The notes beneath the pieces were generated by a model, which searched no databases, had not been told where the DNA came from, and saw only the letters and a program-made list of their open reading frames with translations. From Janthinobacterium sp051380875 (GTDB taxonomy: Bacteria > Pseudomonadota > Gammaproteobacteria > Burkholderiales > Burkholderiaceae_D): a stretch of 64,000 nt of DNA. The position numbers and the translations under genes are program-made. The stretch's first letter is position 1. The number at the start of each line of letters is the position of its first letter. Location of the stretch: contig NZ_JBNYXW010000020.1 in assembly GCF_051380875.1 (NCBI RefSeq), positions 56,058-120,057 of the forward strand, read 5' to 3'. Shown here in pieces: positions 27,273 to 34,599 of this stretch.

Positions 27273-28487
27273 ATGACGAACCCAACTGTTTCTGCCAGTC
27301 TGTTTAGCGCCATCGAGATGGCCCCACGCGACCCGATCCTGGGCATCACCGAAGCATTTAACGCGGACCAGAATCCCGCCAAAATCAATCTGGGCGTTGG
27401 CGTCTATTATGACGACAACGGCAAGGTGCCTCTGTTAGCTTGCGTACGCAAGGCAGAAGCGATCCTGATCGAACAGGCAGCACCACGCACCTATTTGCCG
27501 ATCGAAGGCCTCGCTGCCTACGACAAGGCGGTGCAAGAACTCGTATTTGGCGTCGATAGCGCCGTCATTCAAGAGCGCCGTGCCGTGACCGTGCAAGCCA
27601 TTGGCGGCACGGGCGCACTGAAAATTGGTGCCGACTTCCTGCAGCGCTTCGCGCCGGGCGCCCAAGTCTACATCAGCGACCCAAGCTGGGAAAACCACCG
27701 CGCGCTGTTCGAAAGCGCCGGCTTCGTCGTGAATAACTACACCTATTACGATGACGTTACCCATGGCGTGAACTTCGACGGCATGCTGGCTAGCCTGAAC
27801 GCCATGCCGGCCGGCTCCATCGTGCTACTGCACGCTTGCTGCCATAACCCGACTGGCGCCGACCTGAGCGTCGCCCAGTGGGATCAGATCATCGCCGTTG
27901 TCACCGTGCGCGCCCTGGTGCCGTTCCTGGACATGGCTTACCAGGGCTTCGCCAACGGCATCGCCGAAGATGGCGCCGTGGTGCGCCGCTTTGCCGACGC
28001 GGGCGGCCCGCTGCTGGTGTCGAATTCGTTCTCGAAATCGTTCTCGCTGTACGGCGAACGCGTGGGCGCCCTGAGCGTTGTCGCTGCCAGCGCCGACGAA
28101 GCGGCCCGCCTGCTGTCGCAGCTGAAGCGCGTGGTGCGCACCAACTACTCGAACCCGCCGGTACACGGCGGTAAAGTGGTCGCCACTGTCCTGGCCACGC
28201 CGGAACTGCGCCAGTTGTGGGAAGAGGAACTGGCCGGCATGCGCGTGCGCATCCGCGAAATGCGCAATGTCTTCGTTGAAAAACTGAAGGAAAAAGCGCC
28301 AGGCCACGATTTCGAATTTGTACGCCAGCAAATCGGCATGTTCTCGTACTCGGGCCTGACCAAGGAACAAGTGGCGTCGTTGCGCGAGCAATCGATCTAC
28401 GCCGTCGACACGGGCCGTATCTGCGTGGCAGCATTGAATTCGCGCAATATCGACATCGTCATTGACGCCATCGCCAAAGTGCTTTAA
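27273..28487 (+). CDS. Aromatic-amino-acid/aspartate aminotransferase
   Basis: A class I PLP-dependent aminotransferase of the TyrB/AspC type. The PLP lysine is in VSNSFSKSFSLYGERVGAL, and the LHACCHNPTGADLS and LDMAYQGFANGI loops bind the cofactor. The ATG at 27273 (MTNPTVSASLFSAIEMAPRD) is the family start; a GTG at 27240 would add 11 residues. About 404 residues, typical. TyrB and AspC cannot be separated by inspection. The gene is divergent from uvrB, as is common in Burkholderiales, and lies directly upstream of the tRNA-Asn genes. Confidence 0.92.
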   Translation: MTNPTVSASLFSAIEMAPRDPILGITEAFNADQNPAKINLGVGVYYDDNGKVPLLACVRKAEAILIEQAAPRTYLPIEGLAAYDKAVQELVFGVDSAVIQERRAVTVQAIGGTGALKIGADFLQRFAPGAQVYISDPSWENHRALFESAGFVVNNYTYYDDVTHGVNFDGMLASLNAMPAGSIVLLHACCHNPTGADLSVAQWDQIIAVVTVRALVPFLDMAYQGFANGIAEDGAVVRRFADAGGPLLVSNSFSKSFSLYGERVGALSVVAASADEAARLLSQLKRVVRTNYSNPPVHGGKVVATVLATPELRQLWEEELAGMRVRIREMRNVFVEKLKEKAPGHDFEFVRQQIGMFSYSGLTKEQVASLREQSIYAVDTGRICVAALNSRNIDIVIDAIAKVL

Positions 28488-28578
28488 GATATTGCTTCTT
28501 CGGCGCTGCATGCAAGTGTGGCGCTGATGGCAGTAGAAGGTCAGTGATGGCTGTGTTGGGCAAGTTGCAGTATCAGTC

Positions 28579-28607
28579 TTGCAAATACGGAATAAGCGAC
28601 ATATAAT
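28579..28607 (+). promoter_or_regulatory. Promoter of tRNA-Asn copy 1
   Basis: TTGCAA (28579-28584), a 17-bp spacer and TATAAT (28602-28607) lie 12 bp before the mature tRNA. The -10 region TATAATATTGCCTCTTTTC is nearly the same as before copies 2 and 3. Confidence 0.75.
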
Positions 28608-28618
28608 ATTGCCTCTTT

Positions 28619-28694
28619 TCCCTGATAGCTCAGTTGGTAGAGCGACGGACTGTTAATCCGCAGGTCCCTGGTTCGAGTCCAGGTCGGGGAGCCA
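28619..28694 (+). tRNA. tRNA-Asn(GTT), copy 1
   Basis: A 76-nt cloverleaf with encoded CCA. The acceptor stem TCCCTGA pairs with TCGGGGA, the D arm is TAGCTCAGTTGGTAGAGC, the anticodon loop CTGTTAA carries GTT, and the T arm contains GGTTCGAGTCC. Identical to the other two copies in the window. Confidence 0.97.
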
Positions 28695-28701
28695 GAATTC
28701 G

Positions 28702-28739
28702 AAAGGCCACGTTGAAAAACGTGGCCTTTTTTGTTTTTC
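28702..28739 (+). terminator. Intrinsic terminator after tRNA-Asn copy 1
   Basis: AAAGGCCACGTT (28702-28713) pairs with AACGTGGCCTTT (28718-28729) around GAAA, followed by TTTTTTGTTTTT. A long and stable hairpin that isolates copy 1 from copy 2. Confidence 0.92.
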
Positions 28740-28787
28740 GCCGCTGGCATGCGCGTTCGGTAAAGTAAGAATTTCCCTATGGGAATC

Positions 28788-28816
28788 TGGACAGTTGAAA
28801 ATTTGCCCTATATAAT
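28788..28816 (+). promoter_or_regulatory. Promoter of tRNA-Asn copy 2
   Basis: TGGACA (28788-28793), a 17-bp spacer and TATAAT (28811-28816). An inverted repeat TTCCCTATGGGAA lies just upstream (28773-28785) and recurs near 33133, before the IS remnant that precedes copy 3. Confidence 0.7.
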
Positions 28817-28908
28817 ATGGCCTCTTTTCCCTGATAGCTCAGTTGGTAGAGCGACGGACTGTTAATCCGCAGGTCCCTGGTTCGAGTCCAGGTCGGGGAG
28901 CCAGAACA
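28801..28908 (+). repeat. 108-bp exact direct repeat, member A (tRNA-Asn copy 2 and flanks)
   Basis: The stretch from ATTTGCCC to AGAACA is identical base for base to 33607-33714. It includes the -10 box, the whole tRNA and five bases after CCA. Copy 1 shares only the tRNA and about 16 bp upstream. Copies 2 and 3 are therefore a recent duplication or have been kept identical by gene conversion. Confidence 0.9.
28828..28903 (+). tRNA. tRNA-Asn(GTT), copy 2
   Basis: Sequence identical to copy 1 over all 76 nt including CCA. It lies 133 bp after copy 1, behind its own promoter and before its own terminator, so each copy is an independent unit. Confidence 0.97.
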
Positions 28909-29234
28909 TCAGCAGTAGAAAAAACCAGCCTTAACGGCTGGTTTTTTTTTGCCATGTCGCCATCTGGCGTGGACATGCCGCCAAGGTTGCTCTGGCACTG
29001 TTTCTGGCGACACGATGCCGTGGTTGCCTGGCAGTCGCATCGCTCAAGGGCCTGGGCGCGTCGAGCCTATCTCTACTGTGGTATGTGTGTGGGCAGAATT
29101 GCATGCAACTGTTGCACCTGCTTGAATTATTTTTTGCCAACTTAAATGTCTTGTTGATATTTTAAAGGGCATGTTCTAAGCTGAGTAGTTCAGGGGAAAT
29201 AAATTTCCTGTCCAAAATAATGGGGAGTGAAAAC
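28904..29234. other. 331-bp stretch without a gene
   Basis: It holds the terminator of tRNA-Asn copy 2 (28919-28950: AAAAAACCAGCC paired with GGCTGGTTTTTT, then more Ts) and, from about 29110, an AT-rich segment that should carry the promoter of the PEP-CTERM gene. I cannot assign boxes firmly. The apparent reading frame that runs through the tRNA is an artefact. Confidence 0.6.
28919..28950 (+). terminator. Intrinsic terminator after tRNA-Asn copy 2
   Basis: Stem AAAAAACCAGCC (28919-28930) with GGCTGGTTTTTT (28936-28947), loop TTAAC, T run to 28950. Confidence 0.92.
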
Positions 29235-29855
29235 ATGAAATTGACGATACTGGCCAGCATCACGGCGCTAGCGATGATGGCGCCTGCGGCACATGCGAAT
29301 CTGCTGAACAATGGCGGTTTCGAATCGAGCGTATTCAACGGCAGCTTCAGCACGATCAGTAGTGGCGGCTCGCTGGGCGCATGGAGCGTGGACAGTGGCA
29401 GCGTTGACCTGATCAATAATTACTGGGTACCGGCGGAAGGCAGCTATAGCCTGGACTTGAACGGCGACGTGGCAGGGCGCATTTCGCAATCCTTCGGCAC
29501 CGTGGCTGGGCAGCTTTACAACGTCAGTTTTAGCCTCGCTGGCAATACGGACGGCGGCAGCAGCCTCAAGTTGCTCGATACTGGGGTGACTGGCGTGCAT
29601 ACGTTCAGCTTTGATGCCACTGGCCAGTCGCACTCGAACATGGGCTGGGTCACCAAGGGCTTCAGCTTTATTGCGACCGGCGCGAGCAGTACCCTGTATT
29701 TCCAGGGGAGCAGCGCCAACGGCGCGTGGGGTGCGGCGCTCGATAATGTGTCGGTGACTGCAGCCGTACCCGAACCGTCGACCTATGCCATGCTGGCCGC
29801 CGGCCTGGGGCTGATGGGTCTGGTGGTACGCCGCCGCCGCGCTTTGCGCGACTGA
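29235..29855 (+). CDS. Exported PEP-CTERM protein, choice-of-anchor C / DUF642-like
   Basis: A 206-residue secreted protein. The signal peptide MKLTILASITALAMMAPAAHA is followed by a galactose-binding-like beta domain (NLLNNGGFESSVFNGS, SYSLDLNGDVAGRISQSFGT, AGQLYNVSFSLAGNTDGGSS) typical of choice-of-anchor C proteins. The C-terminus is a textbook PEP-CTERM sorting signal: VPEPSTYAMLAAGLGLMGL, then VVRRRR. Such proteins are processed by an exosortase (EpsH) and tied to exopolysaccharide or floc formation. No exosortase gene is in the window. ATG 29235 has GGGGAG at 29222; an upstream ATG at 29220 lacks this spacing. Confidence 0.9.
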   Translation: MKLTILASITALAMMAPAAHANLLNNGGFESSVFNGSFSTISSGGSLGAWSVDSGSVDLINNYWVPAEGSYSLDLNGDVAGRISQSFGTVAGQLYNVSFSLAGNTDGGSSLKLLDTGVTGVHTFSFDATGQSHSNMGWVTKGFSFIATGASSTLYFQGSSANGAWGAALDNVSVTAAVPEPSTYAMLAAGLGLMGLVVRRRRALRD

Positions 29856-29919
29856 CGTCCTGCCAGGCTTGGCGGCCTTGCTGCCGTCACGGCTGGCGAA
29901 AAGTAGCCGCAGTATCAAG

Positions 29920-29946
29920 AAGCCCCACCTTACGGTCGGGCTTTTT
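29920..29946 (+). terminator. Intrinsic terminator after the PEP-CTERM gene
   Basis: AAGCCC (29920-29925) pairs with GGGCTT (29938-29943), extended inward by ACC/GGT with one mismatch; five Ts (29942-29946) follow. Confidence 0.75.
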
Positions 29947-29976
29947 GCATTTCAGCAAGACAAAAGCTGCACGCCA

Positions 29977-30126
29977 GTGCTTGCCAGCCATGTTGGTCCA
30001 TCAACGGCGCGCGTGCAGCCCTTCGTGCTGCCGGGCGCCGCCGTGGGCGTGCTGCTGCTGGTCGCCCTATTCGTCTGGTTGCGGCGGCGTCGCCAGCGCA
30101 AGGCGTCAACGGCAAAGCGGACGTGA
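29977..30126 (+). CDS. Possible small membrane protein (49 aa), unproven
   Basis: A short frame encodes VLPGAAVGVLLLVALFVWL followed by RRRRQRK, one hydrophobic helix with a strongly basic end, a pattern like a sorting tail or a small inner-membrane protein. GTG at 29977 or 30013 could start it; neither has a clear ribosome site. It lies between two intrinsic terminators (29920-29946 and 30167-30199), which means some transcript is expected to end just after it. It may instead be the detached tail of a lost exported protein. Treat as tentative. Confidence 0.3.
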   Translation: MLASHVGPSTARVQPFVLPGAAVGVLLLVALFVWLRRRRQRKASTAKRT

Positions 30127-30166
30127 ATCTGAACGTTCGGCGCAACTTGCAGTAAAATACAGGCTG

Positions 30167-30199
30167 AAAAATGGTTACGAGCAATCGTAGCCATTTTTT
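30167..30199 (+). terminator. Intrinsic terminator upstream of the GtrA-like gene
   Basis: AAAAATGGTTACG (30167-30179) pairs with CGTAGCCATTTTT (30186-30198), loop AGCAAT, one G-T pair, T run at the 3' side and A run at the 5' side, so it could work both ways. Confidence 0.85.
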
Positions 30200-30257
30200 A
30201 TTCTTGTCTGGCCCTGGCTATCGCCCCATTTGAAAATCGACCACGTTTCAATCGACT

Positions 30258-30674
30258 ATGTCTCAATCGACCACCTCGCATGCCCTGCATCACCAGTTTT
30301 TGCGCTTCGCCGCCGTCGGCGCTTCCGGCACGGCCGTGCAGTATGCCGTGCTGTGGAGCGGCGTCGAATGGGCCGGCATCAGCGCCGCCGCCGCTTCCGG
30401 CGTCGGCTATATCCTCGGTTCGCTGGTTAATTACGTGCTCAATTACTTTTTTACCTTTAAGAGCGACAAGGGGCATGGCGAGGCGGCCAGCAAGTATTTC
30501 ACCTTGCTGGGCATCGGCTGGTGCATCAATACAGGGCTGATGTGGCTGCTGGTACATCACCTGGGCTGGTATTACTGGCTGGCGCAGGTGCTGGCGACAG
30601 GCATCGGCCTGCTGTGGAATTTTGCCGGCAGCCGCTGGTGGGCGTTCAAGCCGGCCAGCGCCAGCGGAAAATAG
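30258..30674 (+). CDS. GtrA-like four-helix membrane protein
   Basis: A 138-residue protein with four transmembrane helices. FLRFAAVGASGTAVQYAVLW, GVGYILGSLVNYVLNYFFTF and WNFAGSRWWAF are the GtrA/DPMS signatures. Family members flip or handle polyprenyl-linked sugars for O-antigen glucosylation, teichoic acid or other cell-surface glycans. No glycosyltransferase partner is adjacent, so the pathway cannot be given. The start at ATG 30258 gives the best match; an earlier ATG at 30230 is out of frame. Confidence 0.85.
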   Translation: MSQSTTSHALHHQFLRFAAVGASGTAVQYAVLWSGVEWAGISAAAASGVGYILGSLVNYVLNYFFTFKSDKGHGEAASKYFTLLGIGWCINTGLMWLLVHHLGWYYWLAQVLATGIGLLWNFAGSRWWAFKPASASGK

Positions 30675-30745
30675 TCATTTAGTCATAAAAAGAGGCGCAC
30701 TGGCCACAAGCGGGCGCCCGGTCCTACCAAAATAAGGGGTTAATC

Positions 30746-32044
30746 ATGCAGTTCCTGGAACGCTATTTCAAATTGAAGGACAACGGGACCAATGTGCGCA
30801 CGGAGCTGCTGGCCGGCCTGACCACATTCCTGACGATGGCCTACATCATCTTCGTCAACCCGTCCATCCTCGGCGACGCCGGCATGCCGAAAGACTCCGT
30901 CTTCGTCGCCACCTGCCTGGCCGCTGCCATCGGTACCCTGATCATGGGTCTGTACGCGAATTATCCGATCGCGCTGGCACCGGGCATGGGCTTGAACGCG
31001 TATTTCTCGTACACGGTGGTCAAGGGCATGGGCATGAGCTGGGAAGTGGCGCTGGGCGCTGTCTTCATTTCCGGCTGCCTGTTCATCCTGGTGAGCCTGT
31101 TCAAGGTGCGCGAGATGATCATCAACAGCATTCCACCGGCGCTGCGCACGGCCATCACGGTCGGTATCGGCTTGTTCCTGGCGATCATTTCACTGAAAAG
31201 CGCGGGTGTGGTGGTGTCCAATCCCGCCACCATCATCGCCCTGGGCGACTTGCACCAGGCGGCGCCCATCCTGGCCATCATCGGTTTCTTCATCATCGTT
31301 GCGCTGGACCGCCTGAAAGTGCCGGGCGCCATCCTGATCGGCATCCTGGCCATCACCGTCGCCAGCTTCTTCTTCGGCGGCAACCAGTTCAACGGCATCG
31401 TCTCGGTGCCGCCCGCCATCGAGCCGACCCTGTTCAAGCTCGACATCATGGGCGCGCTGTCGATCGGCATCGTCAACGTGGTGCTGGTGTTTTTCCTGGT
31501 GGAACTATTTGATGCGACCGGCACCCTGATGGGCGTGGCCAACCGTGCCGGTTTGTTGAAAAACGGCAAGATGGAGCGCATGAACAAGGCCTTGCTGGCC
31601 GACAGCACGGCGATTGCCGCCGGCGCCTGCCTGGGCACGTCCAGCACCACGGCTTTCGTGGAAAGCGCGGCCGGCGTGCAAGCCGGTGGCCGCACGGGCT
31701 TGACAGCCGTGGCCGTCGCGCTGCTGTTCCTGGGCAGCCTGTTCTTCGCTCCGCTGGCGCACACCGTGCCGCCGTATGCGACGGCGCCCGCGCTGCTGTA
31801 TGTGGCCTGCCTGATGCTGCGCGAATTGACCTACATCGACTGGGATGACAGTACGGAAAGCATTCCGGCCGCCATCACGGCGCTGATGATGCCATTTACC
31901 TATTCGGTCGCCAGCGGCGTGGCCTTCGGTTTCATCACCTACGCCGTGCTCAAATTGCTGACGGGCAAGGGCAAGCAAGTGTCGGCGGTGGCGTACATCA
32001 TTGCCGCCATCTTCCTGTTCAAGTTCATTTATCTGGGCGAATAA
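30746..32044 (+). CDS. NCS2 family purine permease (AzgA/PbuG type)
   Basis: A 432-residue permease of the AzgA-like branch of NCS2, which imports adenine, guanine or hypoxanthine with protons. TELLAGLTTFLTMAYIIFVN and YPIALAPGMGLNAYFSYTVV are the branch signatures, with LGTSSTTAFVESAAGVQAGG (the TM10 region) later. Twelve to fourteen hydrophobic segments are visible. AATAAGGGGTTAATC is the likely ribosome site. It is convergent with a GntR regulator gene across a strong terminator. Base specificity cannot be read. Confidence 0.92.
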   Translation: MQFLERYFKLKDNGTNVRTELLAGLTTFLTMAYIIFVNPSILGDAGMPKDSVFVATCLAAAIGTLIMGLYANYPIALAPGMGLNAYFSYTVVKGMGMSWEVALGAVFISGCLFILVSLFKVREMIINSIPPALRTAITVGIGLFLAIISLKSAGVVVSNPATIIALGDLHQAAPILAIIGFFIIVALDRLKVPGAILIGILAITVASFFFGGNQFNGIVSVPPAIEPTLFKLDIMGALSIGIVNVVLVFFLVELFDATGTLMGVANRAGLLKNGKMERMNKALLADSTAIAAGACLGTSSTTAFVESAAGVQAGGRTGLTAVAVALLFLGSLFFAPLAHTVPPYATAPALLYVACLMLRELTYIDWDDSTESIPAAITALMMPFTYSVASGVAFGFITYAVLKLLTGKGKQVSAVAYIIAAIFLFKFIYLGE

Positions 32045-32104
32045 GTTGGGCAAATAAGCTGGGCGAACAAGGACAGGAGCCGGCCAAGAGTTGGCGCAGC
32101 AATG

Positions 32105-32145
32105 AAAAGGCCGCCCGTGCACCAGCACCGGCGGCCTTTGCTTTT
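32105..32145. terminator. Bidirectional terminator between the permease and the GntR gene
   Basis: AAAGGCCGCC (32106-32115) pairs with GGCGGCCTTT (32130-32139), with an inner GTGC/GCAC stem and ACCA loop. T-rich on the plus side (TTTGCTTTT), A-rich on the other side. It serves both convergent genes. Confidence 0.85.
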
Positions 32146-32156
32146 GGCTTTGCCGC

Positions 32157-32864
32157 TTACATCAGCAGCGCCGCCACCAGGTCTTTCCTGTCGTCGCCGG
32201 CGCTGCCGTCAAAGCGCAATGCCGCTTCCACATGCGTCAGGTGCTCCACCATCAGGCGTGCCGCCAGATCGGCGTCGCCGCTGCGCGCGGCGTCGAGAAA
32301 GCGGCCATGTTCGTCGCACGAGCAGGCAGCATCGTGGCCGGACTGGTACAGCATGGTGATCAGCGAGCTGCGGCCCACCAGTTCGCGCACGATATCGCGC
32401 AAGACGGCATTGCCGGCGATGTCGGCCAGCAGCACGTGGAAGTCGCCCAGCAGTTGCGAGCGCAGCGGCGTGGCCTGGGCCAGCGCCATGCGTTCGGCTT
32501 TCAGGTGCTTGTCCAGCATCTTGTAGTCGGCCGGTCTGGCCCGCGCGACGAATTCGCGCGCCAGCGCCGCTTCGATGATGCGCCGTGCGGCGAAAATGTC
32601 GCGTGCCTCCGCTTCCGTGGGCTGGCTGACGAAGGCGCCTTTGTCCGGTACTATGCGTATCAATTTGTCTTTCGACAGGATCAGCAGGGCGGCACGGATC
32701 TTGGTGCGGCTCACGCCATACAGGCGGCACAGCGCCTCTTCGCGCAGCCGGGTGCCGGGCGGCAACTGGCGCGCCACGATGGCCGCCGCAATATGTTCGG
32801 CAATCTCCTGCGAGCTGTCGCCGCTGCCGGGCTTGTCCACCGCTGGTGCGCTTGATTCGGTCAT
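32157..32864 (-). CDS. GntR-family regulator with FCD domain
   Basis: A 235-residue regulator. The winged helix region SQEIAEHIAAAIVARQLPPG, TRLREEALCRLYGVSRTKIR and LIRIVPDKGAFVSQPTEAEA is at about residues 17-85; the FCD effector domain follows (AARRIIEAALAREFVARARP, LLGDFHVLLADIAGNAVLRD). It belongs to the VanR/FadR-like class. Its only close neighbour is the purine permease in tail-to-tail orientation, so control of purine uptake is possible but unproved. Confidence 0.87.
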   Translation of the reverse strand: MTESSAPAVDKPGSGDSSQEIAEHIAAAIVARQLPPGTRLREEALCRLYGVSRTKIRAALLILSKDKLIRIVPDKGAFVSQPTEAEARDIFAARRIIEAALAREFVARARPADYKMLDKHLKAERMALAQATPLRSQLLGDFHVLLADIAGNAVLRDIVRELVGRSSLITMLYQSGHDAACSCDEHGRFLDAARSGDADLAARLMVEHLTHVEAALRFDGSAGDDRKDLVAALLM

Positions 32865-33170
32865 GTCAGGTGAGAGCAGAAAGCCAGGGGCAAGGCCAGG
32901 CCTTGCAAGTGCATGCCGATGCGGCAGCGTGGCGACGTCAATAGCACTCCCACCATCTGCATGCTGTTTTTGCGCCTTCCATACTGAGAAGGCCAGGCTA
33001 TTCTACTATCTTGCGGCGCGCTGCGCAGACGGACGCAGCCAGCTTGCGCGGGCTTGCTCCGTATGGTGTAAGCGCGCCGCACTGGCTTGCTGTAAGCGCT
33101 TACTGCATCCTGTTTGTGCCATCCTGCATATTTCCCTATGGGAATCCCCATGGGAATCTGTCAACGCTAA
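32865..33170. other. 306-bp stretch without a gene
   Basis: Apart from the GntR promoter side, I see no credible coding frame. An inverted repeat TTCCCTATGGGAA (33133-33145), followed by CCCATGGGAATCTG, matches the sequence just before tRNA-Asn copy 2 (28773-28790). This looks like the left flank of a third tRNA-Asn unit that was later split by an insertion element. Confidence 0.5.
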
Positions 33171-33605
33171 ATAGAAATGTCCCCTTTTGTCCCAAGTAGA
33201 AATGTCCCCTGGGTTCAGTGCAATTGATGGATTTTCTCTTAGTCAGAACCTTGCATGCGGCGGTTTTCCCATGGCGTCGAGTATCGGCATGCGCTTTTTC
33301 CAAGGGTGACCTATTTCTGGCACCACCCGGGCGCGTGATTCGATGATGCAATCGACCAGATCGTTGACCTGCTTGCCGTCGACGGGGGCGCATTGATTGC
33401 TCGGACCCGGTGATTGCCACAGGGTGTCATACGCTAGCGTACGGCCCTGCCAGCGCAATTGCGTCGCGCCGTCATGATGGCGGTGCACCATGACGGCCGC
33501 CCCACGCATGGACAACCCTGAGCTGGCCGTTCTGACTTGAAGCAGGATGCCGTCATGCTGGCAGCTGAGATTTTTCGACAGTTTTCTGGTGTCTTGCACC
33601 GACAG
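33171..33605 (-). mobile_element. Remnant of an ISNCY (IS1202-like) insertion sequence
   Basis: The segment begins near GAAATGTCCCC repeats (33174-33184 and 33200-33210), which look like the terminal repeat of the element, and contains the tail of the transposase gene on the minus strand. It ends about where the 108-bp tRNA repeat begins (33607). The other end of the element is gone. Family assignment is from the transposase tail and is tentative. Confidence 0.5.
33243..33599 (-). pseudogene. C-terminal fragment of an ISNCY-type transposase
   Basis: The 118-residue frame (KLSKNLSCQHDGILLQVRTA, GLSMRGAAVMVHRHHDGATQ, LRWQGRTLAYDTL, GHPWKK) resembles the C-terminal beta-rich region of ISNCY/IS1202-class transposases, where a SCQHDGI/MRGA/GR-LPY pattern recurs. 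The DDE catalytic core, which should lie upstream, is missing. There is no ribosome site before the first ATG. The fragment lies directly upstream of tRNA-Asn copy 3. Confidence 0.6.
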
Positions 33606-33606
33606 G

Positions 33607-33714
33607 ATTTGCCCTATATAATATGGCCTCTTTTCCCTGATAGCTCAGTTGGTAGAGCGACGGACTGTTAATCCGCAGGTCCCTGGTTCGAGTCCAGGTC
33701 GGGGAGCCAGAACA
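33607..33714 (+). repeat. 108-bp exact direct repeat, member B (tRNA-Asn copy 3 and flanks)
   Basis: Identical to 28801-28908. Upstream of it the sequence is IS-derived, so the -35 region of this copy is different: TTGCAC at 33594-33599 is 17 bp from TATAAT (33617-33622). Downstream, both members share AGAACA and a nearby AGCAGTAG before diverging. Confidence 0.9.
33634..33709 (+). tRNA. tRNA-Asn(GTT), copy 3
   Basis: Identical to copies 1 and 2 over 76 nt including CCA. Separated from copy 2 by about 4.7 kb of protein genes and IS debris. Confidence 0.97.
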
Positions 33715-33723
33715 AGCAGTAGC

Positions 33724-33759
33724 AAGCGGCCACGTGGCAACACGTGGCCGCTTTGTTTT
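33724..33759 (+). terminator. Intrinsic terminator after tRNA-Asn copy 3
   Basis: AAGCGGCCACGTG (33724-33736) pairs with CACGTGGCCGCTT (33741-33753) around a GCAA loop, then TTGTTTTG. The hairpin is longer than those of the other two copies, and the T run is interrupted by a G. Confidence 0.88.
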
Positions 33760-33881
33760 GTGCGCCGCTTCTTACTTCCCACTTTCCCGTTTTGTGCTTT
33801 CAATTTCTTCCATGCATTACCGGCGCACGCGATGCCTGCCTGCGGGTAGCCGGGGTTTGCAGCGCGGTTTTCCTTCCCGTA

Positions 33882-34265
33882 TCAGGGATCGACGAACACG
33901 TCGAAACGGATATTGAGCGGGCTGCCCCAGGAGATGTCGACCCAGGCCCGGAAGCCACCGTTGTAGGGCGCAATGTTGTACACCGCCATGCGCGCTGCGC
34001 CGATGAAGCGGTCCTGGGCATTTGCGCTGTATTCGCTGATGTTGAGGAGCACGCGCGAATTGGCCTTCACTTTGGCATTGATGAAGTTGACCGAAGTGTG
34101 CACGCCATTGGCGCGCCACGTGTAATACGTGGTGAAGGCGCCGCCGCTCAGGCTCAGGTCCTGTGCGACGGCGCCCTGCGCGCTTTTGCCTTCCTGTTCC
34201 ATCGGCGCAGTGGTGGCTTCCGGGGCCAGGTTGCTGCCGGTGCGGTGTTCTGTTTTCATTTCCAT
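33882..34265 (-). CDS. Hypothetical protein, 127 aa, beta-rich
   Basis: I do not recognise a characterised family. The start at 34265 (MEMKTEHRTGSNLAPEATTA) follows CAGGAGTACATC, a good ribosome site. After a polar 40-residue leader, the sequence LSLSGGAFTTYYTWRANGVH, VNFINAKVKANSRVLLNISE and RMAVYNIAPYNGGFRAWVDI, ending LNIRFDVFVDP, alternates hydrophobic and polar residues like a compact beta sandwich. No signal peptide or membrane helix is present. It stands alone between tRNA-Asn copy 3 and a divergently placed hydrolase gene. Confidence 0.7.
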   Translation of the reverse strand: MEMKTEHRTGSNLAPEATTAPMEQEGKSAQGAVAQDLSLSGGAFTTYYTWRANGVHTSVNFINAKVKANSRVLLNISEYSANAQDRFIGAARMAVYNIAPYNGGFRAWVDISWGSPLNIRFDVFVDP

Positions 34266-34599
34266 GATGTACTCCTGATCGATAGTTTGGACGCCGCGCC
34301 TGTCGTCGTGCGGCAAGACGCCCTATCTGTTGCCGTGACGGCCAGTGTCACGTCCTGGCTGATAAGGTAGCCGTGTGCTCCCGAGGAGGTGGAGACATTG
34401 ATTCTAGGCCAGTGGCCAGGCAAAAAGGCCTGCCTGGCGCAGGAAAAGCAGCGGGCATTTGTGCTGGCGCAAACTGCGTGCGGGCGGGCGGCCATGTCAT
34501 TTCCAGGCGGCTATTTTTCCGTGGGGCGTGCGCGTGCGCATGCAGACGATGGCACAATAGTCCAGCCTGTCGATGCAGACCCCCTTGTGAGCCTAGCCC
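34266..34599. other. 334-bp gap between divergent genes
   Basis: No credible frame. It must contain the promoters of the hypothetical gene (minus) and of the alpha/beta hydrolase (plus). I could not place -35/-10 boxes with confidence and saw no hairpin worth reporting. Confidence 0.5.

Noticed and set aside
28843..29145. Frame MVERRTVNPQVPGSSPGRGAR reading through tRNA-Asn copy 2 (and again from 33649 through copy 3)
   Set aside because: This is the translated tRNA, a well-known false ORF. It is identical in both copies only because the tRNAs are identical.
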